From Pseudomonas fluvialis (GTDB taxonomy: Bacteria > Pseudomonadota > Gammaproteobacteria > Pseudomonadales > Pseudomonadaceae): DNA of 44,002 bases. Made by a program: the position numbers and the translations under genes. Shown piece after piece: positions 43,566-44,002 of the stretch (within the stretch, counting starts at the first letter, position 1; each line of letters starts with the position of its first letter). Under the pieces are notes generated by a model. That model had not been told where the DNA came from, searched no databases, and saw nothing but the letters and a program-made list of their open reading frames with translations. The DNA lies in NCBI RefSeq assembly GCF_002234375.1, contig NZ_NMQV01000007.1:1-44002 (forward strand). The letters are read 5' to 3'.

Positions 43566-43594
43566 CCATAGAAAAAACGACTAGCCTGTCACCC

Positions 43595-43612
43595 TAAAGA
43601 ACATGTTCTTTA
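43595..43612 (+). promoter_or_regulatory. 18-bp perfect palindrome upstream of the integrase fragment
   Basis: TAAAGAACATGTTCTTTA is a perfect dyad, extended imperfectly by CACCC and GGGTG. It lies 13 bp before the ATG, overlapping the leader, as expected for an operator or excisionase site controlling the integrase. Confidence 0.6.
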
Positions 43613-43625
43613 TGGGTGAACCAAA

Positions 43626-43857
43626 ATGGCTAGCGACAACCTCGTCTTACGTTCGGGCACTTGGCACGCCCGCCTAGCGATTCCACAGGACGCCAGACCT
43701 GCACTCAACCGACGAGAGTTCACCGCTTCGCTCAAGACAGGCTCCAAGACCGAAGCCCAGCGGCTAAAAATCCCCTACCTACAGGAATGGCAATCAATGA
43801 TTGCCAAAGCTCGCAGCGCAGCGAAGATCGACCCCGAAGACGCCCGCATTGAAGCAA
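43626..43857 (+). pseudogene. Tyrosine-type integrase, N-terminal fragment cut by an IS element
   Basis: The first 77 residues (MASDNLVLRSGTWHARLAIPQDARPALNRREFTASLKTGSKTEAQRL...) match the N-terminal arm-binding domain (DUF6538-like) of phage and genomic-island integrases; full proteins are about 400 residues. The frame runs into the terminal repeat of the IS element and stops after 11 foreign residues. The core-binding and catalytic domains are absent here and must lie, if still present, beyond the IS. The protein cannot be functional. Confidence 0.85.
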
Positions 43858-44002
43858 TGAATCGCCCCGGCTTTTGTGGAGGCCGTTTCGTTTAAGTCAG
43901 GCCGCCATGGCCTGACCTGCTTGTTGCTGGTGGAAGTTTGCCTCAGCCTCCGCAGGCGGGATATAGCCGATTGAGCTCAACAGGCGCTGGTGGTTGTACC
44001 AG
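43858..44002. mobile_element. IS3-family insertion sequence (partial, runs off the window)
   Basis: The end begins with TGAATCGCCCCGGCTTTTGT, which fits the terminal repeats of the IS51/IS3 group (TGAACCGCCCCGG-type), and the C-terminal end of an IS3 OrfB transposase reads inward on the minus strand 39 bp further in. The boundary falls exactly where the integrase reading frame loses similarity. The other end and the target duplication lie outside the window. Confidence 0.85.
43897..44002 (-). CDS. IS3-family transposase OrfB, C-terminal end (partial)
   Basis: On the minus strand the frame open from the window edge reads WYNHQRLLSSIGYIPPAEAE followed by ANFHQQQAGQAMAA and a stop. WYN-x-x-R-x-x-x-x-x-G-x-x-x-P is the C-terminal signature of IS3-family rve integrase domains (DDE type). 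Only 34 residues are in the window. Confidence 0.88.
   Translation of the reverse strand, partial: WYNHQRLLSSIGYIPPAEAEANFHQQQAGQAMAA

Noticed and set aside
43371..43571. 66-codon frame after the RNA methyltransferase gene
   Set aside because: It runs through the long terminator hairpin and has no similarity or ribosome site.

Overview
The window is a chromosomal segment (about 60-65% G+C) from a member of the Pseudomonadaceae. Support comes from gene content and local order matching Pseudomonas: ccoOQP-ccoGHIS-hemN-anr, apt, recR-ybaB-dnaX-ffs, finR divergent to fpr, erdR-dgkA, a homologue of the P. aeruginosa PA3611 secreted protein, and edd-eda-pgl. The species cannot be named from the sequence. 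Everything up to about 43.4 kb looks like core chromosome. The last 0.6 kb is mobile DNA.

Region 1 (1-13.9 kb) is a respiration and low-oxygen block. It holds the end of the cbb3 oxidase operon (ccoO partial, ccoQ, ccoP), the assembly operon ccoGHIS with a TauE/SafE-like membrane protein, a HemN-like radical SAM protein, the Fnr-type oxygen sensor Anr, apt, and a complete E. coli-type cytochrome bd operon (cydP-cydA-cydB-cydX-ybgE). Short cydX is intact. Anr-type boxes with a fixed distance to a -10 element stand before hemN, before anr itself, and at 30.9 kb before an atypical phosphoketolase-family gene. Sequences resembling RegA/PrrA/RoxR sites lie before ccoG, hemN and cydP.

Region 2 (13.9-19.3 kb) holds a glutathione S-transferase, a chromate transporter (chrA), a glutamate-polyamine ligase-type glutamine synthetase homologue with its XRE-cupin regulator and a clear operator-like palindrome, and an acyl-CoA dehydrogenase with a perfect dyad at its promoter.

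Region 3 (19.3-25.3 kb) is housekeeping: recR, ybaB, dnaX, the 4.5S SRP RNA gene (ffs) with a recognisable promoter, an HU-family gene, fpr with its LysR regulator finR, and dgkA. Region 4 (25.3-33.5 kb) contains the response regulator erdR, an EamA permease, a DTW-domain tRNA-modifying enzyme, the PA3611-like secreted protein, a small ribbon-helix-helix-like protein, the atypical phosphoketolase homologue, a beta-CASP metallo-hydrolase and a LOG-family protein. Region 5 (33.5-43.4 kb) contains a run of pgl-edd-eda-thioesterase genes (Entner-Doudoroff pathway), a PepSY protein, an Old Yellow Enzyme with an ArsR-type regulator, rlmE, a COG2509 flavoprotein and a SPOUT RNA methyltransferase.

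Region 6 (43.4-44.0 kb) starts with an exceptional 25-bp perfect hairpin, then tandem 13-bp repeats, an 18-bp palindrome and the N-terminal fragment of a tyrosine-type integrase cut by an IS3-family element that runs off the window. This is the edge of an integrated element.

The most interesting item is the hemN-position gene. It keeps the fold, the three cluster cysteines and the Anr promoter of coproporphyrinogen III dehydrogenase, but nearly all residues known from E. coli HemN to hold the SAM molecules are replaced and there is a new cluster of cysteines near the C-terminus. It may be a HemN paralogue with a changed reaction. The second is the Anr-promoted, active-site-divergent phosphoketolase homologue facing a beta-CASP hydrolase.
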